This document shows positions 16,650 to 23,926 of a stretch of 64,000 bases of DNA, piece after piece. The notes under the pieces were generated by a model that did no database searches, was not told the DNA's origin, and was given only the letters and a program-made list of their open reading frames with translations. The stretch is taken from contig JAFSWZ010000034.1 of the NCBI GenBank assembly GCA_017450125.1, positions 104,836-168,835 of the forward strand. The letters are read 5' to 3'. How positions within the stretch are numbered: the first letter of the stretch is position 1; the number at the start of each line of letters is the position of its first letter. The position numbers were made by a program, and so were the translations under genes. The stretch is from Synergistaceae bacterium (GTDB lineage: Bacteria > Synergistota > Synergistia > Synergistales > Aminobacteriaceae).

Positions 16650-17843
16650 TCACTCCTCCTTATAAGCTAACCCTCTCGTCCTCACTGCGTCAACAAACAA
16701 GTAGTCCTTGTCCCTGACCTCAACTATGTACACGTTGCGTTCCGCAGGACGGTGGAGACCGGGCGAAATGTCCAGCACCTGATTCCCGAACGGTATCGAC
16801 TGCACACGGCTCAAGTTCGCGAGGAGCTGTCCTCTGGGCATATTGTCCACAGGCTGGGGCATCATGTCAACCGCCCTCTTCAGCCACTCGTACAGCGCAA
16901 CTGCTTTTCCCGCCGCCGCAGGGTCATGGACGGGCATTGCGCGCGTCCTCCACATCATGCGCTTGGTCTCGATGAAACCGCCTTGAGTGTTCAGCAGTAT
17001 GTTCTGGTCGGCGAAGACCATCCCGCGACACGACAGGTACGTCTTGTCCGGCGCAGAACAGTTCCACAGCCGCCAGTTTGTACGCAGGCGCATGAAGTTC
17101 CGCCATATCTCACGCGCTCCCATGCTCCCCATGAACGAGATAACTACTCCGGCCTCTTCTCCCTCGAAGCTCTCGATCTCCTCCGACAGCATAAGGTACG
17201 TGTCCCTGACGCTCGCATCTGCCCAGTACGGCATCGGCATGAATCCCGCCTTGTCCATGAGGTCATAGCAGATTTTCGCCTCGCGCTCCTGATTCACGGT
17301 GAAACGGCTGGCAGCTAATGCTATGCGCTTCTGGCGGTTGTAGATTGTTTTCGCGTACTCAGTGAACGCCGCTGAACGGTAATCACGGTACAGGTCAAGC
17401 GCAAAAACGTTAGATAGCGGACGGCCTCCCCTGTCGATGACTACACTCTCTCCGCCGGAAAGAATCAGAGGCACATCACGGCCTGCCATCCGCGCGACCA
17501 ACACCCTGTCGAGCTCAGGAAGACCGGCAAAGCTCATCACTGCGATTACGTCCCTGCCGTAGTTCAGCCCGAGCGTCTCGAATGACCTTATGTCGCCGGA
17601 AACTTCAGCCCGCAGAAAGTGCACGTCATGCCCGCCTACTCCCGAACTGCTCTCAGAGATTTCGCGCTCGCACCACGCAAGGGCTGTGCTGATGGATTTT
17701 CCGGGCTCGGTGTCCCAGCCGCCTGAAGGGGGAATAACAAGAACGTTCCACACCCAGCTGTGAGACTGAGCGCAGAACGCCTCCGTGTTTCCCCAGACTG
17801 TCAGGCATAAAACCGCCGCGATAACCGCAAGAAGTTTACGCAT
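16650..17843 (-). CDS. Putative periplasmic-binding-fold (type 1) protein
   Basis: 397 residues with a signal peptide (LLAVIAAVLCLTVWGNTEAF). The mature part starts WNVLVIPPSGGWDTEPGKSI, and alternating strands and helices (RDVIAVMSFAGLPELDRVL, DVPLILSGGES, EEAGVVISFMGSMGAREIW) suggest a Leu/Ile/Val-binding-protein-like type 1 periplasmic fold. No permease or ATPase gene lies beside it, so a sensory or envelope role is as likely as transport. No clear Shine-Dalgarno is seen; the start is 14 bases after the OmpH-like stop, so translation may be coupled. The end of the gene carries the RBS of the next one. Confidence 0.55.
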   Translation of the reverse strand: MRKLLAVIAAVLCLTVWGNTEAFCAQSHSWVWNVLVIPPSGGWDTEPGKSISTALAWCEREISESSSGVGGHDVHFLRAEVSGDIRSFETLGLNYGRDVIAVMSFAGLPELDRVLVARMAGRDVPLILSGGESVVIDRGGRPLSNVFALDLYRDYRSAAFTEYAKTIYNRQKRIALAASRFTVNQEREAKICYDLMDKAGFMPMPYWADASVRDTYLMLSEEIESFEGEEAGVVISFMGSMGAREIWRNFMRLRTNWRLWNCSAPDKTYLSCRGMVFADQNILLNTQGGFIETKRMMWRTRAMPVHDPAAAGKAVALYEWLKRAVDMMPQPVDNMPRGQLLANLSRVQSIPFGNQVLDISPGLHRPAERNVYIVEVRDKDYLFVDAVRTRGLAYKEE

Positions 17844-17857
17844 GACACATAGGAACG

Positions 17858-18316
17858 TTATTTGCTCTTGGCCAGCTGCTGGATTACGTCCTGTGTGATG
17901 TCCTCTCCGCCGATGAGCACTACGAACTTGTCCAGTACCAGCGTCAGTTTCTTGCGCACGGCAACTTCACGCACTGCCTGCTCGCAGTCCCTGTATATCG
18001 GTGCCATCAGCTTCTGCTCTTCCTGCGCAAGCTCCATCCTCTTGGCCTGCACTGCCTGCGCCTTCTTGGCCGTGTCGGTCTCTTTGTCGGCGGCGGCTTT
18101 GGCCTCGTTCTCCTTCTGGCGGGCAATGTTCGCTAATTCCTGGCGAACCTGGTTAAGGCGCGGATGGTTGTTGAGGATTTCTCCTCTGTCTACTATGCCT
18201 ACTGCGGTGGCTGATGATGCGGCGGCGGGTGCTGCTGCCTTCTTCGCGGCGGCAAATGCTGATGTTGCGCTGAACAGAACTGATACTGCGAGTACGACTG
18301 CTAATACTTTCTTCAT
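17858..18316 (-). CDS. OmpH/Skp-like periplasmic chaperone
   Basis: 152 residues. A signal peptide (KKVLAVVLAVSVLFSATSAF, cleavage after AFA) and an Ala/Lys linker precede GIVDRGEILNNHPRLNQVRQ, a long charged coiled-coil (about residues 60-115), and a C-terminal strand-like segment (LTLVLDKFVVLIGGEDIT) characteristic of OmpH/Skp proteins. Family members bind unfolded outer-membrane proteins in the periplasm. The gene heads a minus-strand cluster of envelope genes down to 13397. GGGAGG lies 12 bases before the ATG. Confidence 0.75.
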   Translation of the reverse strand: MKKVLAVVLAVSVLFSATSAFAAAKKAAAPAAASSATAVGIVDRGEILNNHPRLNQVRQELANIARQKENEAKAAADKETDTAKKAQAVQAKRMELAQEEQKLMAPIYRDCEQAVREVAVRKKLTLVLDKFVVLIGGEDITQDVIQQLAKSK

Positions 18317-18403
18317 AAGAAATGTATTCCTCCCTTATCTTGCGTCAAATGATTCGTGTTGCATTCTAACATTCACGCTTTGCAAGCAAAAACGTAAAGA
18401 TTA

Positions 18404-18868
18404 CTAATTAGCCCGTGTGATTATTTTGCGCGCGTCAAGCACCTTCATCAACGGCACTCCGACGAGCCAGCAAGCTCCTGCTTCCCCGAGACCGACATAG
18501 AGGCATGTTGCCATGAGCGGCGCAGAGACGAGCACATGAAGCATTACGCCGATGATGACCATGTTCGAGACGACAGGCCAGAGCGCGGCAATCCAGATGT
18601 TCCCGGACTTCCGCGAGAGAACTGCGGCAATGAGTGTCGCCAGAGACCCGAACACCATGTCCGGCAGTCCGAACCCTCCGAAGAAGTTCGCGAAGATGCA
18701 CCCTAAGAACAGTCCCGGTATTGCCTCAGGCAGGCAGAACGGCAGAAGCGTCAGTGCCTCCGAGACTCGGAACTGGACGGGGCCGTACGAGATGGGAGCA
18801 AGGCTTATCGTCAGAACCGCGTAGAGTGCTCCGATAAGTGCTCCGCGTGAGATTTTTGCTGTGTTAAT
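18404..18868 (-). CDS. queT: Queuosine-precursor transporter QueT, ATT start
   Basis: 154 residues if translation starts at ATT (18866-18868). The residues encoded right after ATT (NTAKISRGALIGALYAVLT, then SLAPISYGPVQFRVSEALT) match the N-terminus of QueT-family transporters, which begin with Met-Asn-Thr or similar. No ATG, GTG or TTG exists in frame upstream, because a TGA lies three codons before the ATT. AGGAG is 9 bases upstream of the ATT. The next ATG (18658) would remove about 70 conserved residues and at least two membrane helices. Function: uptake of a queuosine precursor such as preQ1 or queuine across the inner membrane. It follows priA by 2 bases. tgt is at 43145. Confidence 0.82.
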   Translation of the reverse strand: MNTAKISRGALIGALYAVLTISLAPISYGPVQFRVSEALTLLPFCLPEAIPGLFLGCIFANFFGGFGLPDMVFGSLATLIAAVLSRKSGNIWIAALWPVVSNMVIIGVMLHVLVSAPLMATCLYVGLGEAGACWLVGVPLMKVLDARKIITRAN

Positions 18869-18870
18869 CG

Positions 18871-20562
18871 CTATTCACTCCTTACTGTGATGCTGAGCAT
18901 TCCTGAATACTGCTCAAGAATTTCTGAGACATCATCGAGCCTGTCGGTGTTCACGTAGAGAGGTTTGGTCTCGTCTCCCGGATCCATCACGAACAGCCCG
19001 TTATCCTCAAGAATGTCTATCAATGTTTCGCGCGCTATTTTACCCCTTGTGTCAATCTCTATCATGTATCCGCACGGAGGCATCATGAACTCGTCGCGTT
19101 CCCTGAGCTCCTCAGCAAGGAACTTTTCCCAGCCCTGAAGCAGGTATTCAGCCAGCTTGAGCCCAGTCCGCCGGGCTTGTACGAGAACCTTGCGCGGTGT
19201 TCTGCTTCCTGCGTACAATGACCTGTACAACATGCTGAAGACCAAGCGGCGTTTATCGTAATCATCACCCCAAAGCTCCAAGTCCAGGTCAACCCACGCA
19301 ATCAGTGAGACATCGACCTTCTCGACGACATCGAGGCCTGAACGTGTCGCTAGGATCAAGCCCCTGTTGTGCTTGGCGTTCTTGTCGTAGAGCTTCACCT
19401 TCGGGTAGTACCTGCTGACAATCTCAGCGAGTGCCTCAATGCCCGGCCTCCTGCCCCTGAAGAATCTGCGCCCGCATTCGCACTTCTCGGGAAGTTCACG
19501 GACAGAACCGCACATCGGACACTTCAGGAGCTCTCCTCCGCCGAAGCTCCGCATCACCGAGCCGCAGCGAACGCACTTCAGGACTGCGCCGCACTTCTCG
19601 CAGTAGACTTCACGGGCTGTGCCTGTCCTGCTGAGAATCCATACTACATTATTCCCGTGAAGAAGTTCTGTGTACGTCCGCCGTATCAGCGAGAACGTCA
19701 GCGGTATTTGCCCGTCGATGCCCTGTGCCTCCTCCTTGCGGCTTCTCCAGATGTCAGCAAGAATGATGTTCCTGCGATCCGGCTTGACGGTCTGCGATGG
19801 ATGAGCGCGCATGTAGGTTTTCAGCGACGGCATTCGTCCTCCGAGAATCAGCGTCGCCCCGAGAAATGATGCCCTGTGTCCGGCGAGGCTTCGTGCTGAG
19901 ATTCTGAGGCCGTAAGGAGTGATGTAGTTCGGGCTGTCTTCGTCGTCGACAATGATTTTCTGCGGGGAAAGCGGCGCGGAAACTGCTCCGGCCGTGCCGA
20001 CAACAACACGGAACTTCTTTGTGTTCACGGCCTCCCAGTCGGACGAACCCTTCCAGAACAGCACGTCATCGGCGGCAATGGTGCGGTAGAACCTCTGCGC
20101 GGCTTCCCTTGACGAAAAGAGGATGAGTACACGTTCATCACACTTCATCTCTTCCGCATAAAAATTAACCCGCTCAGCATCAAACGGGTTAAAGTTGTGC
20201 ACCTCTCTGAACTGCCCGCGTGTCTCGGCAAGATATGGAGGAGCTTCGACACGTTCTCCCGTCCAGAAAATTTTGGGGAGCAGGAAGCGCAAGGCAGTAT
20301 TCATTCCGCACAGGCATACCTTGCCCGCCCACTTGGCCAAGTCCCAGATGTCCGGGTCAGTCATCAGCCGGTCGTCAATGATGCCTGCCACCGGCTTTAT
20401 CTCCGCGTCTCCAACGTCCCGCTGTGTTTCACCGAGAACAAACCCCGCGTGAAGACTCCTCTGTACCTCGACAATAACCCTCGCGCCTTCGGGAATGTCC
20501 GTGTCCGTGCTGTAGGTCAGAGGCGGCAACGCCATTTCCGGCACGGCAACATCAATGAGCAT
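18871..20562 (-). CDS. priA: Degenerate primosomal protein N' (PriA-like)
   Basis: 563 residues against about 700-800 for typical PriA. Kept features: the N-terminal DNA-binding domain (ARVIVEVQRSLHAGFVLGE, about residues 1-105); the VVVGTAGAVSAPLSPQKIIV segment matching helicase motifs Ib-II; the eight-cysteine zinc region (CEKC, CVRC, CPMC, CEC; about 321-363); and the C-terminal domain. Missing: a Walker A (GxxGSGKT) motif, which should precede VLILFSSREAAQRFY. The Walker B/DEEH position reads DDED (about 206-209). ATP hydrolysis is therefore unlikely by this protein alone. It overlaps coaBC by 11 bases. It may act as a non-catalytic replication-restart factor, or the family may be reduced in this lineage. 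Confidence 0.8.
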   Translation of the reverse strand: MLIDVAVPEMALPPLTYSTDTDIPEGARVIVEVQRSLHAGFVLGETQRDVGDAEIKPVAGIIDDRLMTDPDIWDLAKWAGKVCLCGMNTALRFLLPKIFWTGERVEAPPYLAETRGQFREVHNFNPFDAERVNFYAEEMKCDERVLILFSSREAAQRFYRTIAADDVLFWKGSSDWEAVNTKKFRVVVGTAGAVSAPLSPQKIIVDDEDSPNYITPYGLRISARSLAGHRASFLGATLILGGRMPSLKTYMRAHPSQTVKPDRRNIILADIWRSRKEEAQGIDGQIPLTFSLIRRTYTELLHGNNVVWILSRTGTAREVYCEKCGAVLKCVRCGSVMRSFGGGELLKCPMCGSVRELPEKCECGRRFFRGRRPGIEALAEIVSRYYPKVKLYDKNAKHNRGLILATRSGLDVVEKVDVSLIAWVDLDLELWGDDYDKRRLVFSMLYRSLYAGSRTPRKVLVQARRTGLKLAEYLLQGWEKFLAEELRERDEFMMPPCGYMIEIDTRGKIARETLIDILEDNGLFVMDPGDETKPLYVNTDRLDDVSEILEQYSGMLSITVRSE

Positions 20563-21736
20563 TCAGCGCGCTCCAGATGTCGAAGGCCGCATCTTCCTTG
20601 AGGCCGGAAAAGACCTGCTCGCTGTCATAACTTATCAGGCGCAGAGTGTTTGTGTCCGTCCCGAAGCCCGAGCCCTCAGCAGTAACGTCATTAGCTAGAA
20701 TGTAGTCGAGGTTCTTGCGGGCGAGTTTTTCCCGCGCGTGCGCAATAACGTCGTCAGTCTCTGCCGCGAAACCTATCAGCACCTGTCCTTCACGCTTGAG
20801 CCGCCCTGCTTCTGCGGCAATGTCGGGGTTCTGCACGAGCTCGAGCGTCAGGGTGTCCTTGCCCTCACGCTTGAGCTTCCGCGAGCTGTAGTCCTTAACG
20901 CGGTAATCTCCTACTGCGGCGGCCTTCACCACGTAATCAGCCCACGAGAGATTTGCTTTCACCGCATCAAGCATCTCGAGAGCCGACGTAACGTGCTCGA
21001 CCTTCATTCCCCAGCCGTCAAGTTCAACAGGCCCGGCAACAAGTCTCACGTCCGCGCCCCTGTACCACGCAGAACGTGCCATCGCAAGCCCCATCTTTCC
21101 GCTCGACGGGTTGCTGATGAAACGCACAGGGTCAATGTATTCGTGTGTCGGCCCGGCGGTAACGAGAACGTGTTTTCCCGACATGTCGTGAACCGGACAG
21201 AGTGCCCTGAAGACCTCGTGCATAATCTCTTCCGGCTCGGGCATCCTGCCTTTGCCGGAAACACCGCACGCAAGCTCGCCGTCCTCCGGCTCAATCACGC
21301 GTATTCCGCGACGCTTCAAGGCCGCTACGTTCTCCTGAACGGCAGGGTTGGCGTACATGTGTTCGTTCATTGCCGGGAAAACCAGCATCGGGCACGTTGA
21401 AGCGACAGCCGCAGAGGTCAGGAGGTTGTCGGCGATTCCGTGCGCGATCTTGGCGAGGGTGTTCGCGGTGCACGGTGCAATCACGAAAACTTCTGCCCAT
21501 TCAGCAAGCCGTATGTGTGGGATGGTTCCGCCGAAATCGTCGTCAGTCCAGACCTTACGCCCCGACAAAGTCTCGAGAGCCATCGGAGCAGCGAAGTTTT
21601 TGGCCGCGTCCGTCATGATGATTTCCGCCTCACAGCCCGCCTTGCGTATCAGACGGACAAGGTAAGGTGTCTTGTAGGCGGCTATGCCTCCCGTAATGCC
21701 CAGAAGAATCTTGCGGTTACTCTTCCAGCAGGGCAT
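20552..21736 (-). CDS. coaBC: Bifunctional CoaBC (phosphopantothenoylcysteine synthetase/decarboxylase)
   Basis: 394 residues. The N-terminal flavoprotein decarboxylase domain shows [13 protein letters not shown], the active-site His segment [14 protein letters not shown], and the [14 protein letters not shown] substrate-clamp motif. The C-terminal synthetase domain shows [28 protein letters not shown] and [10 protein letters not shown], ending with the QNPDIAAE and [11 protein letters not shown] motifs. The enzyme makes 4'-phosphopantetheine for coenzyme A from phosphopantothenate and cysteine. The start overlaps the rpoZ stop by 20 bases, and the end overlaps priA. The rpoZ-coaBC-priA order is common in bacteria. 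Confidence 0.95.
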   Translation of the reverse strand: MPCWKSNRKILLGITGGIAAYKTPYLVRLIRKAGCEAEIIMTDAAKNFAAPMALETLSGRKVWTDDDFGGTIPHIRLAEWAEVFVIAPCTANTLAKIAHGIADNLLTSAAVASTCPMLVFPAMNEHMYANPAVQENVAALKRRGIRVIEPEDGELACGVSGKGRMPEPEEIMHEVFRALCPVHDMSGKHVLVTAGPTHEYIDPVRFISNPSSGKMGLAMARSAWYRGADVRLVAGPVELDGWGMKVEHVTSALEMLDAVKANLSWADYVVKAAAVGDYRVKDYSSRKLKREGKDTLTLELVQNPDIAAEAGRLKREGQVLIGFAAETDDVIAHAREKLARKNLDYILANDVTAEGSGFGTDTNTLRLISYDSEQVFSGLKEDAAFDIWSALNAH

Positions 21737-21935
21737 CAGGGTTAGTTATCTGGCTCGTGCCGTCCTCTATCTCCTGAAGGACGTTCGAGATGTAGCGTTC
21801 GTTGCCGGGTGTCCCCTTCTCGAGCGAGGCTTCTTCGCTCTCACGCCGTGCCTCCGCCGCAATCCGTGCCGTAATCTCGTACTTGTTGTCCGTCCCGCAT
21901 TTCTGTGCGAGCCACTCCAAATCATAGAACTTCAT
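21717..21935 (-). CDS. rpoZ: RNA polymerase omega subunit
   Basis: 72 residues. DNKYEITARIAAEARRESEE matches the conserved core of omega (the xNKYxLxxxAAxRAR-type helix), near the N-terminus as usual. Omega helps fold and assemble the beta' subunit. Its position directly before coaBC and priA supports the call. AGGAAGAG precedes the ATG closely. The C-terminus is acidic. Confidence 0.88.
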   Translation of the reverse strand: MKFYDLEWLAQKCGTDNKYEITARIAAEARRESEEASLEKGTPGNERYISNVLQEIEDGTSQITNPDALLEE

Positions 21936-21947
21936 TCACTCTTCCTC

Positions 21948-22562
21948 CTACACAAAACGTCTCGTGAGTTCTGTGATGCTGTTGTCCTTCGTCGCCTGGC
22001 CTATCGCGTTGAACTTCCACTGGCCGTTTCTCAGGTACATTTCACCGAACACCATTGCCGTCATTCCGTCGTAGTTCTCCGATAAGTTGTAGCGGCAAAG
22101 TTCGGTGCTGGTCTCGTTGTCGCAGATTCGTATGAAGGCGTTGCGTATCATCCCGAAGTGCTGGCTTCTCTCGGAGGCCTTATAGATGTTCACGACGAAG
22201 ACTATCCTGTCGCAGTTCGCTGGAAGCCTCGTGAGGTCAACGAAGATTTCTTCGTCATCGCCCTCGCCTTCGCCCGTAAGGTTGTCGCCCATGTGCCGGA
22301 TTGCGCCGGAAGCGTGCTCGAGGTTGCCGAAGTACACGATGTCGTCATTGCTTGCGAGCTTGCCGTTCCTGCACACAAAGACTGTAGCGTCGCAGTCGAT
22401 GTTATGCGTCCTCTTCCGTCCTCTGAAGAGCCCGCCGAGCATTCCGCCCCCAGCGGCCTTTTCTGCGGCATCCCAGCCCAAACCTATCATCACAGTCTTG
22501 AGGCTGCTTCCGTCAGGCTTCCTGAGGTCTACTTTCTGTCCCTTGACTAAGTTCACTGCCAT
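21948..22562 (-). CDS. TerD-family protein (copy 2)
   Basis: 204 residues. It starts VNLVKGQKVDLRKPDGSSLK and contains the family core of calcium-binding acidic residues (DCDATVFVC near residue 55; GDNLTGEGEGDDEEIFVDL near 100). TerD proteins belong to stress and tellurite-resistance gene sets and are thought to act in calcium-dependent membrane-associated signalling; the precise role is unknown. It is a paralogue of the gene at 23257-23832, with an AIM24-like gene between them. The first motif reads DCD rather than the DLD of the other copy. rpoZ follows after 12 bases. Confidence 0.88.
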   Translation of the reverse strand: MAVNLVKGQKVDLRKPDGSSLKTVMIGLGWDAAEKAAGGGMLGGLFRGRKRTHNIDCDATVFVCRNGKLASNDDIVYFGNLEHASGAIRHMGDNLTGEGEGDDEEIFVDLTRLPANCDRIVFVVNIYKASERSQHFGMIRNAFIRICDNETSTELCRYNLSENYDGMTAMVFGEMYLRNGQWKFNAIGQATKDNSITELTRRFV

Positions 22563-22576
22563 TGCTTAACACTCCT

Positions 22577-23260
22577 TTAGCGCGGGCCTATCATTCCCTT
22601 GAGCCACGAAGAGAATGATGAGGGGTTGCGCGTCTGAATCAGCACTGTTCCGGGCCCCCTGAACCTGCACACGAGGCTTTCGCCGCTCGTTATGCTCGAG
22701 ACCCAGCCCGATGATGCCTTCTCCACCTTGTAGTTCATGAAGTCCGGCCAAGCTACAAGATGTCCGTTGTCGATGAGGACTTCCTCACCTGCCGCAAGCT
22801 CTACCGGGTGAATCGCCCCGAAGCTGCTCAGGAAGACTATTCCTTTGCCGTGAACATCCAGCACGAAGAAGCCTTCACGCGAGAACAGCCCCTGTGCCAG
22901 GTTCTGTACGGCCGTCCCTGTCTCTATGGTCTCTTCGCTCGCAAGGAAACCGTCTTTCTGCACCCTAAGACCGTAAGACCCGTCGAGCACAACGTCAGCA
23001 ATTCCGCCCGGAGCACTGTGCCCGAGCAGGACGCTTCCCGGCCCGCGCGTGGCGGTGATGCGCTGGAAGAAGAAGCTCTCGCCGGTGAGGAACTTCCGCG
23101 CCAGTCCGCCGAGAACTCCGCCTTTGCCCATTGAGCCTTCAACGTCGAGGGTTGCGGACATGGTTACCATCGCATCACTCTCTGCCTTGATGGATTCGCC
23201 GCGCGACAGGTCGCACCTCACGACGGGAAATGCGTCCTGATGAAGTATCTCGTACCTCAT
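22577..23260 (-). CDS. AIM24 / TIGR00266-family protein
   Basis: 227 residues from the ATG at 23260, which overlaps the upstream TerD stop as ATGA; the longer in-frame start at 23335 lies inside that gene. [40 protein letters not shown] and the [16 protein letters not shown] region are typical of the TIGR00266 (AIM24, tryptophan-attenuator-like barrel) family. Members often sit next to TerD genes and lack a known activity. A C-terminal [20 protein letters not shown] fits the family. It is the middle gene of a terD-AIM24-terD set. Confidence 0.85.
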   Translation of the reverse strand: MRYEILHQDAFPVVRCDLSRGESIKAESDAMVTMSATLDVEGSMGKGGVLGGLARKFLTGESFFFQRITATRGPGSVLLGHSAPGGIADVVLDGSYGLRVQKDGFLASEETIETGTAVQNLAQGLFSREGFFVLDVHGKGIVFLSSFGAIHPVELAAGEEVLIDNGHLVAWPDFMNYKVEKASSGWVSSITSGESLVCRFRGPGTVLIQTRNPSSFSSWLKGMIGPR

Positions 23261-23832
23261 ACGCTTACGCCGAAGTTCAGGCACAGCGCGCGAAGTCCGC
23301 CCTTGAAGCCCGAGCCGATTGCGTTGAACTTCCACTCGCCGCCGCTGCGGTAAAGTTCTGCGACAACTACAGCCGTCTCAATCGAGAAATCTTCCCCCAA
23401 GTCGTAGCGTATGAGTTCCTCGCCCTTTGCCTCGTCGAATACGTGGATGAAGGCATTGCTGACCTGCCCGAAATTCTGTTTGCGCTCCTCTGCCTCGTGG
23501 ATTGTTACGGTGAAATCTATCTTGTCGATGCTTGCGGGTACTGCGGCCAAGTCTACGCGTATAACTTCGTCGTCGCCTTCTCCTGCTCCTGTCCTGTTGT
23601 CGCCCATGTGCTGGACTGAACCCGACGAGTGCTTAGGGTTGTTGTAGAACACAAAATCTGCGTCGCCGGTTACTTTGCCGTTCGCGCTGAGAAGGAACGC
23701 CGCCGCGTCAAGGTCAAAGTCTGCCTGTCCGTCGTACTTGTTCACGTCCCAGCCCAAACCTATAATTATTTTCGAGAGACCGGGACGGCCTTTGGTGAGG
23801 TCTACCTTCTGGCCTTTGGAGAGACTTATCAT
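23257..23832 (-). CDS. TerD-family protein (copy 1)
   Basis: 191 residues from the ATG at 23832, with AGGAGG 9 bases upstream; the open frame continues to 24048 but the extra residues lie in the promoter region and in the divergent gene. It starts [20 protein letters not shown] and has [21 protein letters not shown] and [19 protein letters not shown], the acidic calcium-binding core of TerD. It heads the terD-AIM24-terD set, which runs without a visible terminator into rpoZ-coaBC-priA-queT, so stress proteins and housekeeping genes may share transcripts. Confidence 0.9.
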   Translation of the reverse strand: MISLSKGQKVDLTKGRPGLSKIIIGLGWDVNKYDGQADFDLDAAAFLLSANGKVTGDADFVFYNNPKHSSGSVQHMGDNRTGAGEGDDEVIRVDLAAVPASIDKIDFTVTIHEAEERKQNFGQVSNAFIHVFDEAKGEELIRYDLGEDFSIETAVVVAELYRSGGEWKFNAIGSGFKGGLRALCLNFGVSV

Positions 23833-23866
23833 TTGTGTGTTACCTCCTGCATGGGAAATTTCAGCC

Positions 23867-23893
23867 ATTATAGCAAAACCAAAGCTGTATAAT
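23867..23893. promoter_or_regulatory. Divergent -10 boxes between terD and the multi-domain ABC transporter
   Basis: The minus strand has TGCTATAAT (an extended -10; hexamer 23867-23872) reading toward terD. The plus strand has TATAAT at 23888-23893 reading toward the transporter. Their centres are about 21 bases apart, so the two promoters should interfere or be co-regulated. Neither has a good -35. Confidence 0.55.
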
Positions 23894-23926
23894 TCTTCAA
23901 TCCTTATATTGAGAGAGGTGCATTCT

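Noticed and set aside
18404..18658. Short protein of 84 residues starting at the ATG at 18658
   Set aside because: The conserved QueT N-terminus is encoded in frame upstream, so this would be a truncated call.
23675..23926. N-terminal extension of the multi-domain transporter frame
   Set aside because: It lies antisense to terD and before the promoter, and a signal peptide with its own ribosome-binding site starts at 23927.
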